Positions 8,809-17,781 of a stretch of 43,107 nucleotides of DNA are shown here, one piece after another. Under the pieces are notes generated by a model. That model was not told the origin of the DNA, made no database searches, and saw only the letters and a program-made list of their open reading frames with translations. The stretch comes from Bacteroidia bacterium (GTDB taxonomy: Bacteria > Bacteroidota > Bacteroidia > Flavobacteriales > Flavobacteriaceae), in the NCBI GenBank assembly GCA_030429835.1, contig JAUIGC010000009.1:1-43107 (forward strand), given 5' to 3'. Position numbers and translations under genes: made by a program. Every line of letters starts with the position of its first letter. Within the stretch, counting starts at the first letter, position 1.

Positions 8809-9910
8809 TTATTCTTCTTCTTTCTGCCCCATCATCATTAAATAAGCTTTTAAGAAAGCATCGATTTCACCGTCCATAACGGCATCCACGTTACCCGTTT
8901 CCTCCGCCGTTCGTACATCCTTTACTAATTTATAGGGATGCATCACATAGTTTCTAATCTGTGAACCCCATTCTATCTTCATTTTGGAGGACTCTATTTC
9001 CTGTCGGGCTTCCATTTTTTTGCGCAACTCTATTTCGTAAAGTTGTGATTTCAACATCTTCATGGCAGTCGCCCTGTTGTCATGCTGACTTCTGGAATCT
9101 GAACAAGAGATTTGAATACCGGTAGGATGATGGACTAGCTGTACTTTGGTCTCGACCTTGTTTACATTTTGTCCTCCCGCACCACTCGACCTTGCCGTAG
9201 TAATGGTAATATCGGCCGGGTTGACCTCTATTTCAATACTATCGTCTACCAAAGGATATACATAAACGGAGACAAAGGAAGTATGCCTTTTGGCGTTGCT
9301 ATCAAACGGAGAGATTCTTACCAATCTATGGACGCCATTTTCACCCTTCAACCACCCGAATGCATATTCTCCATCAATTTCTAAGGTTACCGTTTTTATT
9401 CCCGCAACATCTCCTTCCTGAAAATTGAGTTCTTTTACCTTGTACTTGTTTTTCTCCGCCCACATCATGTACATTCTCATGAGCATAGAGGCCCAGTCAC
9501 AACTTTCGGTGCCTCCTGCTCCTGCAGTAATCTGTAAAACTGCCGGGAGTTCATCGCCCTCCTCGGATAGCATATTCTTGAACTCCATTTTTTCCAGGGC
9601 GCTAACCGTCTTTTCATACTGGCTTTCAACTTCTTCTTCGGATACTTCTCCCTCTTGAAGGAATTCGATAAGAACTTCCAGGTCGTTCACCATTGTTTTG
9701 GCTTCGTTAAAATCATCCACCCACTGTTTCTTGGATTGAATGTATTTCATCTGGGCTTGAGCCTCCTGAGGGTTATCCCAAAAGTCCGGAGCTAAGGTTT
9801 TCTCCTGTTCGTTTTCTATTTCAATAAGTTTGGCATCAATGTCAAAGATACCTCCTTAACGCACCAAGGCGATCAATAAGACCTTTATAGTGGTCTGTAG
9901 TTACTATCAT
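8809..9910 (-). CDS. prfB: Peptide chain release factor 2, made by programmed +1 frameshift
   Basis: RF2 recognises UAA and UGA stop codons and triggers peptide release. The full protein needs two frames. A 22-codon zero-frame segment starts at the ATG 9910-9908 ([10 protein letters not shown]...) and ends at an in-frame TGA (9844-9842). The +1 frame continues with [15 protein letters not shown] and the whole remaining protein, for a total of about 366 aa, normal for RF2. A main-frame-only reading would begin at an internal Met (9750) and lose the first 53 residues. The stop-recognition tripeptide region [15 protein letters not shown] and the catalytic GGQ ([14 protein letters not shown]) are intact. 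The slippery site is annotated separately. prfB is followed by the ArsC-like gene, probably in one transcript. Confidence 0.97.
9841..9859 (-). promoter_or_regulatory. prfB programmed frameshift site
   Basis: The minus strand reads TTAAGGAGGTATCTTTGAC: a Shine-Dalgarno-like AGGAGG three bases before the slippery CTT-TGA-C. This is the classic RF2 autoregulatory arrangement, in which low RF2 lets the ribosome slip +1 at the in-frame UGA. Confidence 0.95.
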
Positions 9911-9972
9911 AGGTGATAATTTTTGGTAAAAGTAATATTCTTTTTTTCCAAATTGGAGTTAGTCTATCTGGA

Positions 9973-10839
9973 TTATTGTTGTATTTGCTGTTGTTGGCTC
10001 TTTACTACAACGGAGTGGCTTGTTTTATGGGTTCCTTGAGAATAGACAACACCTTTTAATGGGGAACAATCATTAAAATCCTTACCGTGGCTCACTTTTA
10101 TATGATTGCTGTTTGTCAGAACATTGTTGGTAGGGTCAAAGCCCAGCCAACCGTAGTGCGGTAGATAGGCCTCCGTCCAGGCATGCATTTGGGAGTCTCC
10201 CAAGTAGCCACTCTCATGGTTAAGATAGCCTGAAACATATCTTGAGGGTATACCATTTTTTCTACATACCGCGCAAAATAGATGTGCAAAGTCCTGACAA
10301 ACGCCAGACTTTTGCAACAATACTTTATCAAGGGTCGTAGTAATGTCAGTAACTCCCGGACTATATTTTAAAAAGACATGGACCCAATTGTTTAAAAGTT
10401 TAAGATTTTCAAATAGCGAAGCATTGGTATTAAACTGAAATAGCGGAGTTTCCAATTTTGGTAAAAGGGTCAAACGGGTAGATTTCAAAAACCTTTCGAA
10501 GTTTATTTTAAACTCTAGAGTATTGATTTCCTCAAGGGACTTTTTGTTTTCGGATTCCGATACATTCTTAATCTCCTTATTTTCCGATTTTAAAACCTTA
10601 AATATGGCTTCAAATGATATTTGTTTAAACCTTTTTTTCGGATGAACCTTTATAGTGTTAAAGCCAAATCCATTTATGGAAAATTGATTGATGGCATGTA
10701 TGGAATTTGAAAAGTCGGTATCCAACAATTCTTGGGTAGTGTTCTCCAACGGAAGTATTAAAAATTGCCAATAGGCATCATGCACCCAATTCTCATAAAC
10801 ATTATCCGACCTGTAGGTTACCGTATATTCTTTCAACAT
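9973..10839 (-). CDS. Transglutaminase-like cysteine peptidase-fold protein
   Basis: 288 aa. An N-terminal beta-rich domain (about residues 1-85, the bacterial transglutaminase N-terminal type) precedes the transglutaminase core. The catalytic Cys lies in SGVCQDFAHLFCAVCR, the His in MHAWTEAYLPHYGW and the Asp in GFDPTNN. This Cys-His-Asp set is complete, so it should be an active amidase, peptidase or transpeptidase. It is the last gene of a three-gene set (ATP-grasp, alpha-E, transglutaminase) that occurs across many bacteria and is thought to make or modify a peptide-like product, still not well defined. It is separated from the alpha-E gene by 31 bases and ends with a Gln-rich tail (SQQQQIQQ). 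Confidence 0.92.
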   Translation of the reverse strand: MLKEYTVTYRSDNVYENWVHDAYWQFLILPLENTTQELLDTDFSNSIHAINQFSINGFGFNTIKVHPKKRFKQISFEAIFKVLKSENKEIKNVSESENKKSLEEINTLEFKINFERFLKSTRLTLLPKLETPLFQFNTNASLFENLKLLNNWVHVFLKYSPGVTDITTTLDKVLLQKSGVCQDFAHLFCAVCRKNGIPSRYVSGYLNHESGYLGDSQMHAWTEAYLPHYGWLGFDPTNNVLTNSNHIKVSHGKDFNDCSPLKGVVYSQGTHKTSHSVVVKSQQQQIQQ

Positions 10840-10870
10840 CTCAGGAGCAAAAATATACTATTTGGCAACA

Positions 10871-11818
10871 TTAATAGTTAAAAAACTCCTCGTCTACTTT
10901 ATTACTGATTTCATCTAGGCTCTTGAGTATTTTCCCGATAAAGGATTTAATGTCCTTTTCAATTTCTTCAATATACTTGTACTCATATTCGGCACGGACC
11001 CTACCTATAAGAAATGCTGTGGATTCCTTATTATATCTTCTCTCCGGATTTAAGATTTTTACATGTTTGTAAAATTGGTTCAAGGAATTCATGACCGATC
11101 TTGGACAATTGGGGTTGAGAATCAAAAATTCCAAGGTTGAAATACTGGTAGGCGTCTTCTTGTAGTACCTTCTCATCATGTCATACGACTCGGCGCATTT
11201 TAGAAGTGTGGTCCATTCAAAACTTTTTGTAAATGCATCTTCATAGCTTCCCTGGGCCAAAAGGGCATCATTATATTTGGAATTGATGATTCGGGTAATT
11301 TGGGTGGCTCTTTCTATATTTACCCCCATCATAATTATGGCGTAAACGGAATCATGAAGTAGCGTACCACGTATCTTTCCCCTTAGTATCGCGCTCATTT
11401 CAGTAACATTAGTGGTGAAATCGTGTAGCCCACTTTTTACGAAGATTTCCCTTGGGTAGTTGAGTACAAAATGATAAAATTTATTGATGGACTCATAGAG
11501 TTCCGTGGAGATAAGGTCACGCGCACTATTCGCATTTTCCCTGGCGTATTTTACATTGTTTAGTATGGATGAAGAAAAATTAGGGTCCAATCCAATCTTA
11601 TATAAAACATCTTCTTCGATCAGTACCTTGTTTGCATCTTTTTCCGGTTCGCCAACCATAAACAGCATGGACCTTAAGACAAATTGCCTATCCTGTGAAA
11701 TTTGATTTGGCGCATCCAAAGATGAAAAATAGTTGACGTTCATATAACGCGCAATGTGTTCTGAACGTTCAATATAACGCCCCATCCAAAAAAGATTATT
11801 GGCTACTCTTGCTAGCAT
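10871..11818 (-). CDS. Alpha-E domain-containing protein
   Basis: 315 aa, all-helical, beginning MLARVANNLFWMGRYIERSEHIARYM, the hallmark N-terminus of the alpha-E (formerly DUF403) family. The conserved GVNIERATQITR helix is present in the middle. Members accompany circularly permuted ATP-grasp enzymes and transglutaminase-like proteins, exactly as here. Its stop lies 31 bases before the transglutaminase gene, and its start lies 4 bases after the stop of the ATP-grasp gene, so the three form one operon. The molecular role of the alpha-E domain is not established. Confidence 0.93.
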   Translation of the reverse strand: MLARVANNLFWMGRYIERSEHIARYMNVNYFSSLDAPNQISQDRQFVLRSMLFMVGEPEKDANKVLIEEDVLYKIGLDPNFSSSILNNVKYARENANSARDLISTELYESINKFYHFVLNYPREIFVKSGLHDFTTNVTEMSAILRGKIRGTLLHDSVYAIIMMGVNIERATQITRIINSKYNDALLAQGSYEDAFTKSFEWTTLLKCAESYDMMRRYYKKTPTSISTLEFLILNPNCPRSVMNSLNQFYKHVKILNPERRYNKESTAFLIGRVRAEYEYKYIEEIEKDIKSFIGKILKSLDEISNKVDEEFFNY

Positions 11819-11822
11819 GTAT

Positions 11823-13289
11823 TTATTGTTTTTTTAAGACCCAAGTATCTTTAGAGCCACCTCCTTGGGAGGAATTTACTATTAAATTTCCTTTTTTGAG
11901 GGCTACCCTAGTAAGCCCGCCTTTAAGAACAAATTCCTTGTCCTTTCCTAAGATGGTGAACGTACGCAAATCTACATGGCGCTGCTCAAAGGATTCACTA
12001 TCGTCTATATAGGTGGGGTGCACGGAAAGGGACATTATGGGTTGGGCTACATATTTCCTGGGATTTTCCTTGACCTGTTTTCTTACCTCTTCAATTTCTT
12101 TCTCTGATAGTCTATTACCTATTGAAATTCCGTATCCACCGGCTTCGTCCACAGGTTTTATCACCAATTCTGGAATGTTTGCCAGAACATACTCCAATTC
12201 GTCCGGTCTACTGCAATGATAGGTATGTACATTGTTTAAAATGGGTTCTTCGTCCAAATAATATTTTATGATTTCCGGCATATAGGTATATACGGCTTTG
12301 TCATCGGCTACTCCCGTTCCCGGAGCATTCGCCAAGGTGACATTCCCCTTTTTATAGGCTGAAAATAGACCGGGAACGCCCAATGCAGAATCGGGTCTAA
12401 ATTCCAGAGGGTCTAAAAAGGCATCATCGATTCTGCGGTAAATAACATCTACCTTTTGCGGTCCTTTAATCGTTTTCATATATACAAAGTCGTTCTCAAC
12501 GAACAAATCCCTGCCTTCCACCAATTCAACACCCATAGTTTTGGCCAAATAGGAATGTTCATAAAAAGCGGAATTGTACATGCCCGGGGTAATTACCACA
12601 CAATTGGGAATATCTACTCCTTTTGGTTTTACCGATTCCAGTTGTTCCAAAAGATTTTCGGCATAGTCGGTAACGGTATGGGTTTGGTAGTGGTTAAAGA
12701 CACCGAATAGGGCACGTTTTAATGCTGTCCTATTGCAAATAACATAACTTACCCCGGATGGACACCTTATGTTATCTTCCAAAACATAATATTTTCCGTC
12801 TTTGTGCTTTATGATATCGGTCCCAGAAATATGGTTGTATATCCCGCCCGGAGGATTAACCCCGTTCATCTGATCCAAGTAATTTGCAGATGAAGTGATT
12901 AGTTCTAGCGGAACGATTTTATCCTTAAGTATTTTTTTGTCATGATAAATATCCCAAAGGAATAAGTTAAGGGCCTTGGCCCTTTGAATAGAGCCTTGTT
13001 CTATAATTTCCCATTCCTCTGTGTCTATAATTCTTGGAAAAAGGTCAAAAGGAAAAATCTTTTCTTGAACATTGTCTTCCCCATAGACCTGAAAAGTGAT
13101 TCCTTGGTTAAAAAAGGACGCCTTTGCCTTCGAGTTTAAATTGATGTAATCTTGAATGGAATGCCCTCCATATATATCAAAAAGCTTTTGATATATATCC
13201 TTTATATTTCCTTCTCCATCATAAATTTCATCATATAAATCAGGGTTTCGCTGGTAAGATGAAAAAATTTGATTCTCAATGTTAGACAT
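11823..13289 (-). CDS. Circularly permuted ATP-grasp type 2 family protein
   Basis: 488 aa, typical for the fused DUF404/DUF407 (CP_ATPgrasp) family. Diagnostic segments are RAKALNLFLWDIYHDKKIL in the first third, YVLEDNIRCPSGVSYV with the acidic and Arg residues of the permuted grasp site, VELVEGRDLFVEN, IYRRIDDAFLDPLEF, LANAPGTGVADDKAVYTYMP, and the ATP-binding loop VIKPVDEAGGYGISIG. The family is predicted to form amide bonds at the expense of ATP, perhaps building a peptide that the transglutaminase-like partner trims or transfers. It is the first gene of the operon and starts at the ATG 13289-13287. The 199 bases upstream show no clear promoter box. Confidence 0.93.
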   Translation of the reverse strand: MSNIENQIFSSYQRNPDLYDEIYDGEGNIKDIYQKLFDIYGGHSIQDYINLNSKAKASFFNQGITFQVYGEDNVQEKIFPFDLFPRIIDTEEWEIIEQGSIQRAKALNLFLWDIYHDKKILKDKIVPLELITSSANYLDQMNGVNPPGGIYNHISGTDIIKHKDGKYYVLEDNIRCPSGVSYVICNRTALKRALFGVFNHYQTHTVTDYAENLLEQLESVKPKGVDIPNCVVITPGMYNSAFYEHSYLAKTMGVELVEGRDLFVENDFVYMKTIKGPQKVDVIYRRIDDAFLDPLEFRPDSALGVPGLFSAYKKGNVTLANAPGTGVADDKAVYTYMPEIIKYYLDEEPILNNVHTYHCSRPDELEYVLANIPELVIKPVDEAGGYGISIGNRLSEKEIEEVRKQVKENPRKYVAQPIMSLSVHPTYIDDSESFEQRHVDLRTFTILGKDKEFVLKGGLTRVALKKGNLIVNSSQGGGSKDTWVLKKQ

Positions 13290-13488
13290 GCGGATTTGTT
13301 TTTCTAAAAGGTAGAGATTTTTAAAGAGAATTTCACTATTATTTCAATATTAATGGGCGGGTTTAATTAGGTTTTCCTTAAAAAAGAAGCGATTTTTTTA
13401 GTTAAAATGTGTTTCTCGATTTAATGGGTAAACACATTATTAATTAATCGTAAATTACATATTTTTAACTCCAAACTAATTCTAGAAA

Positions 13489-15888
13489 ATGAAAAATACA
13501 TCCCTGTTTTGGCTATTACTGGCCACATTTTGTCTAACCCAAGTTTATGGGCAGTTTTCCGAGAAGAAAAAGGACTACAAAAAGTTTGAAGGACTATTCG
13601 ATTTTTATTACGATTCCAAAACGGATAAAATCTATTTGGAGGTCCCTCAGTTGGAAAAGGAGTTTCTGTATGTCTCCTCATTGAGCAGTGGCATAGGTAG
13701 CAACGATATTGGTTTGGATAGGGGACAGCTTGGAAATGAGCAGGTTGTTTTTTTCAGAAAAGCCGGTAACAAGTTGATGTTGGTGCAACCTAATTTAAAG
13801 TTTAGGGCCCTTACCGAAAATGAACTGGAGAAAAAATCAGTGGAACAGGCTTTTGCAAAGTCTATTTTATATGGATTTCCGATAGAGGAAGAGAAGAACG
13901 GAACCTATTTCATAGATATTACCGGATTTCTGATGCAGGACACACATGGGGTTGTAGAAAGGCTGCAAAGAATGGATCAGGGAAATTACAGCTTGGACAA
14001 GGATAAAAGTGCCATGGCCATGGATCGGACCAAAGCTTTTCCCAAGAACATTGAATTTGATGTAACCTTAACGTTCAAGGGTTCGCCTAAAGGCGCTTAT
14101 ATAAGGAGTGTTACCCCAAATCCAGGATTGGTCACCGTGGCGCAACATCATTCCTTTGTGGAACTTCCAGATGACGGATTTGAAAAACGTGAATTTGATC
14201 CACGTTCCGGGGCATATCCATTTTCCTATTATGATTTGGCAACCCCAGTGGAAGAGTCTTTGGTAAAAAGATTTATACCACGCCATCGATTGGAAAAGAA
14301 AAACCCCGAAGCTGAAGTTAGTGAAGCCGTAGAACCTATAATTTATTATTTGGATAATGGTACGCCAGAACCTATTAGAAGTGCTCTATTGGATGGTGGT
14401 AGATGGTGGAACCAGGCCTTTGAGGCCAGTGGTTATAAAAATGCCTTTCAGGTTAAAATGCTACCTGACGATGCCGACCCTTTGGATGTACGTTATAATG
14501 TAATACAATGGGTACATAGATCTACAAGGGGATGGAGCTATGGTTCTAGCGTGGCCGACCCAAGAACGGGAGAAATTATTAAAGGTCATGTGAGTTTGGG
14601 AAGTTTACGGATCCGCCAGGATTTCTTGATTGCTCAGGCGCTCATGAACAAACCTTTCGCTGATAGGGACGACAATTATCAGCCCATGTTGGATTTGGCC
14701 CTGGCCAGAATCCGTCAGTTGTCCGCCCATGAAATTGGCCATACCTTGGGATTTTCCCACAACTTTGCGGCCAGTACCAATGATAGGGCTTCCGTAATGG
14801 ACTATCCGCATCCACAATTTTCGGTTAAAAATGGTGAAATCGATTTTTCCGATGCCTATGACACCGGAATAGGGGAGTGGGACAAGGTAATCGTGGCCTA
14901 TGCGTATAGTGATTTTCCCGATGGCACCAATGAAAGGGATGCTTTGAATGAAATATTGGAGAAGGCGACCTCGGAAGGTTTGCGCTATATATCCGATCAG
15001 GACGCAAGACCGCAAGGTGGGGCCCATCACTATGGACATTTATGGGACAATGGTAATGCTATAAGCGAGGAACTGTTGGATATGCTAAAGGTAAGGGAGA
15101 CAGCCATAAAAAACTTCTCCATAGATAACATTCGCACTAACGAAGCAAACTCCATTTTGGAGGATGTATTTGTTCCACTCTACTTTTTCCATAGGTACCA
15201 AACTGAAGCTGCCACCAAGATTATCGGTGGTTTGGACTATAATTATACGGTTAAAGGAGACGGACAACTGACCGTTGCCCCGATTGATAAGAAAACCCAA
15301 GAAAACACTTTAAAGGTGATATTAAGAACATTGGATGCAGAGGAGATAACTATCCCCAAGGACAAGTTAACATTGTTCCCACCTAGGGCCATAGGTTTTG
15401 GGCGAACAAGGGAATCCTTTAATGGTAAGACCGGCGTTTCTTTTGATGCGCTCTCCGCTCCAGAAACGGCAGCCGATATGACCCTAGGCTTATTGTTACA
15501 TCCGGAAAGGGCTTCAAGGTTGATCCAACAAAAGGCATTGGATCCAAATAATTTAGGATTGGAAGAGGTCTTGGAGGATGTGGTAGCAAACACCTTTGGG
15601 AAGAACCATAAGGATGCCTATATAAACGAAGCACAACAGAACATTAATTTTAGGGTGCTTTTCCACCTGATGAATTTAGCAGCGAGCGATGAAGTGCATC
15701 CACAGGTGAATGCATTGGCCAATATGCAGCTTAAAAAATTGAATGGAATGGGAATGGGCAATGAAGCGATAAAGGCGGAAATAAATCGTAGAATCGATGA
15801 ATTTTATGAGCATCCTGAAACTTTTAAAGTAGTTCCTTCTCCAAAACTACCTGACGGTTCACCTATTGGAATGGACTGTTTTCATTAA
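13489..15888 (+). CDS. Secreted zinc-dependent metalloprotease (DUF5117/DUF5118 type)
   Basis: 799 aa with a cleavable signal peptide (about residues 1-22, ending VYGQ). The extended zinc motif HEIGHTLGFSH lies at residues 414-424, with three His ligands and a catalytic Glu, followed by NFAAS and the Met-turn-like SVMDYPHPQF. The N-terminal half (about 30-280) is the beta-rich DUF5118/5117 region seen in this family, and the C-terminal third is helical. It probably acts in the periplasm or outside the cell; the substrate is unknown. The stop codon overlaps the start of the threonine aldolase gene by one base (TAATG), so the two genes are translationally coupled, which is odd for an exported protease and a cytosolic PLP enzyme. 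Confidence 0.9.
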   Translation: MKNTSLFWLLLATFCLTQVYGQFSEKKKDYKKFEGLFDFYYDSKTDKIYLEVPQLEKEFLYVSSLSSGIGSNDIGLDRGQLGNEQVVFFRKAGNKLMLVQPNLKFRALTENELEKKSVEQAFAKSILYGFPIEEEKNGTYFIDITGFLMQDTHGVVERLQRMDQGNYSLDKDKSAMAMDRTKAFPKNIEFDVTLTFKGSPKGAYIRSVTPNPGLVTVAQHHSFVELPDDGFEKREFDPRSGAYPFSYYDLATPVEESLVKRFIPRHRLEKKNPEAEVSEAVEPIIYYLDNGTPEPIRSALLDGGRWWNQAFEASGYKNAFQVKMLPDDADPLDVRYNVIQWVHRSTRGWSYGSSVADPRTGEIIKGHVSLGSLRIRQDFLIAQALMNKPFADRDDNYQPMLDLALARIRQLSAHEIGHTLGFSHNFAASTNDRASVMDYPHPQFSVKNGEIDFSDAYDTGIGEWDKVIVAYAYSDFPDGTNERDALNEILEKATSEGLRYISDQDARPQGGAHHYGHLWDNGNAISEELLDMLKVRETAIKNFSIDNIRTNEANSILEDVFVPLYFFHRYQTEAATKIIGGLDYNYTVKGDGQLTVAPIDKKTQENTLKVILRTLDAEEITIPKDKLTLFPPRAIGFGRTRESFNGKTGVSFDALSAPETAADMTLGLLLHPERASRLIQQKALDPNNLGLEEVLEDVVANTFGKNHKDAYINEAQQNINFRVLFHLMNLAASDEVHPQVNALANMQLKKLNGMGMGNEAIKAEINRRIDEFYEHPETFKVVPSPKLPDGSPIGMDCFH

Positions 15889-16928
15889 TGAGTTCAAAGA
15901 CAAGTATGAAAATAAACCTGATAAGCGATACGGTCACCAAGCCGACTGCAGGAATGCTCAATGCGATGATGACGGCAGAGGTGGGCGATGACGTTTTTAA
16001 AAACGACCCATCCGTAAATGCTTTGGAAGAAAAAGTGGCTAAGATGTTCGGTAAGGAAGCGGCGCTTTTTTTTCCAAGCGGCACCATGACCAACCAAACG
16101 GCAATCAAACTACATACACAGCCAGGTGAACAGTTAATATGCGATAAATACGCCCATATCTTTAATTACGAAGGCGGAGGGGTAAGCTTTAACAGCGGCG
16201 TTTCCTGTCGCCTATTGGATGGTCATAGAGGTATGGTTACGGCAAAGCAAGTGGAAGAGGCGATAAACCCTCCCGACTTTTATCATAGCCCCCTAACCTC
16301 ACTGGTATGCATTGAAAATACCACCAACAAAGGTGGTGGAGCCTGTTGGGATATTGGGGAACTGAAAAAAATAAAGGCAGTTTGCGAAAAACACGGTCTT
16401 CATTATCATTTGGACGGAGCCCGGTTATGGAACGCATTAGTGGCCAAAAAAGAGGACCCGAAACAATACGGGGCTCTTTTTGAAACCATTAGCGTTTGTT
16501 TGAGCAAGGGCCTGGGATGTCCCGTGGGATCTGTGCTTTTGGGAAGCAAGGAAAATATTAATGATGCACTTCGGATTCGGAAAATTTTTGGAGGGGGTAT
16601 GCGTCAATCCGGATTTTTGGCGGCTGCGGGTATTTATGCATTGGACCATCATATTGATCGATTGGCGGAAGACCACCGAAAAGCCGCTGAAATTGGAAAA
16701 GAACTGGCCTCTTTAAATTTTATAAAAAAAGTGGAGCCCATAGAGACCAATATTGTCATTTTTGAAATCGATGAGAACCATATGTCCAGTAGGGATTTTA
16801 ATTCCAGACTCGCTGAAAAGGACATTCATATTATCAGCATGGGTCAAGGTAAACTTCGAATGGTGACCCATATGGATTATACGGACGCTATGCATAATTA
16901 CTTTTTGGAAACCTTAAAACGACTCTAA
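15888..16928 (+). CDS. Low-specificity threonine aldolase (PLP-dependent)
   Basis: 346 aa from the overlapping ATG. A second ATG at 15906 (MKINLISDTVTKPT) matches the usual family N-terminus and could be the true start, giving 340 aa. The enzyme cleaves L-threonine or L-allo-threonine to glycine and acetaldehyde in the cytosol. Family features are DTVTKPTAGML, FFPSGTMTNQTAI (cofactor-binding turn), HYHLDGARLWNA (Asp and Arg contacting PLP) and SVCLSKGLGCPVGSV, with the Schiff-base Lys near residue 206. The next gene is on the opposite strand 17 bases after the stop. Confidence in the family is high; preference for threo or allo substrate cannot be read from sequence. Confidence 0.93.
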   Translation: MSSKTSMKINLISDTVTKPTAGMLNAMMTAEVGDDVFKNDPSVNALEEKVAKMFGKEAALFFPSGTMTNQTAIKLHTQPGEQLICDKYAHIFNYEGGGVSFNSGVSCRLLDGHRGMVTAKQVEEAINPPDFYHSPLTSLVCIENTTNKGGGACWDIGELKKIKAVCEKHGLHYHLDGARLWNALVAKKEDPKQYGALFETISVCLSKGLGCPVGSVLLGSKENINDALRIRKIFGGGMRQSGFLAAAGIYALDHHIDRLAEDHRKAAEIGKELASLNFIKKVEPIETNIVIFEIDENHMSSRDFNSRLAEKDIHIISMGQGKLRMVTHMDYTDAMHNYFLETLKRL

Positions 16929-16945
16929 AATCAATAATAGAAGTG

Positions 16946-17248
16946 TTATTTGGCCAAGATTTCCTTCAGGTTTTTGATTCCGTTTTCCATACCGGGTTCG
17001 GAATTGTATAGTCCGCTGCTTCCCACTATAACACCTTGATCATTTTTTAGGTTGAAAAGGAATTTACCATCGAAATTGGTCTTGCGTTCAAAACGTTTGG
17101 TAAGTATACTTTCGGTTTTAAGGTCTTTAAGGGTCGCTTCCAAGGATGAATTGTCGGTAAAAGGAATACTTTCCAAAAGTACTCTTCCGGATGGGGACTT
17201 CACAACAAATTGAAAATCGCTATCGCCCTTCTTTTTAACCTCTATCAT
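16946..17248 (-). CDS. YegP/UPF0339 (DUF1508) family protein
   Basis: 100 aa from the ATG at 17248-17246 (MIEVKKKGDSDFQF). A longer frame exists upstream, but it would overlap the ybaB-like gene and adds residues unlike the family, so the short start is preferred. Two repeats of about 45 residues are visible: FQFVVKSPSGRVLLESIPFT and FLFNLKNDQGVIVGSSGLYN. Each is followed by a short helix, the tandem DUF1508 arrangement of YegP-type proteins. The small, soluble fold has no established function. It lies 61 bases downstream of the YbaB-type gene, probably in the same transcript. Confidence 0.85.
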   Translation of the reverse strand: MIEVKKKGDSDFQFVVKSPSGRVLLESIPFTDNSSLEATLKDLKTESILTKRFERKTNFDGKFLFNLKNDQGVIVGSSGLYNSEPGMENGIKNLKEILAK

Positions 17249-17309
17249 AAAATTTCTTTCTTTTAAAGATAAGAAATTTGCCCTAATGCAATTTATAAAG
17301 GCTTGATGA

Positions 17310-17636
17310 TTATTTAAATAGGGAATCCATACCGGGAATATTAGGCATTCCTTCTTTGGCAACTGCCGCCAACTCGGTTTCATTGACGCTAGTGGCCCTT
17401 TTGATGGCCTTGTTTAGGGTCAAAATAAGATAATCTTCCAATTGTTCCTTGTCCTGAAGCAATTCCTCTGCAATCTCTATTTTTTTGATTTCCCTATTGG
17501 CGGTAATGATTACGGAAACCGAACCATCTGAAGATTTTTCGTCTATGAGTACCGTATCCATTCTTTTCTTGGTCTCTTCCACCTTTCGCTGGGTTTCCTT
17601 TAATTTGCCCATCATTCCCATCATATCTCCGAACAT
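17310..17636 (-). CDS. YbaB/EbfC family nucleoid-associated protein
   Basis: 108 aa from the ATG at 17636-17634 ([18 protein letters not shown]). A TTG two codons upstream is possible but less likely. The Met/Gly-rich N-terminus, the long charged helix ([17 protein letters not shown]), the central beta hairpin ([20 protein letters not shown]) and the closing helix ([13 protein letters not shown]) match the YbaB fold, a dimeric DNA-binding protein of the nucleoid. In many bacteria it neighbours dnaX and recR, but here it is followed by the YegP-like gene and faces oligopeptidase B divergently. No internal anomalies. Confidence 0.93.
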   Translation of the reverse strand: MFGDMMGMMGKLKETQRKVEETKKRMDTVLIDEKSSDGSVSVIITANREIKKIEIAEELLQDKEQLEDYLILTLNKAIKRATSVNETELAAVAKEGMPNIPGMDSLFK

Positions 17637-17742
17637 AGTCAATAATTGATTTTAGTATACCCCGTAAAAATAGTAAAACATTTAAACACTTTCGGTAATT
17701 AATTCTGGGGACACATACCAAGGCGCTCCTGATAATAAGTTC

Positions 17743-17750
17743 TATTTTTG
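17743..17750 (+). promoter_or_regulatory. Candidate -7 box for oligopeptidase B
   Basis: TATTTTTG fits TAnnTTTG and lies 31 bases before the ATG at 17782, in the divergent gap with the YbaB gene. No matching -33 element is obvious. Confidence 0.45.
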
Positions 17751-17781
17751 CAGCTACCTTTCAAAATGAAAAGTGCATCAC

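Noticed and set aside
8809-9750. prfB starting at the internal Met at 9750
   Set aside because: The upstream +1 frame and zero-frame segment encode the normal RF2 N-terminus joined by a textbook frameshift site.
14605-15039. Long open frame antisense to the metalloprotease
   Set aside because: It is a shadow of the coding strand; the sense frame has a complete zinc motif and family match.
17249-17383. Longer N-terminus for the YegP-like protein
   Set aside because: It would overlap the YbaB gene by more than 70 bases and has no family resemblance.
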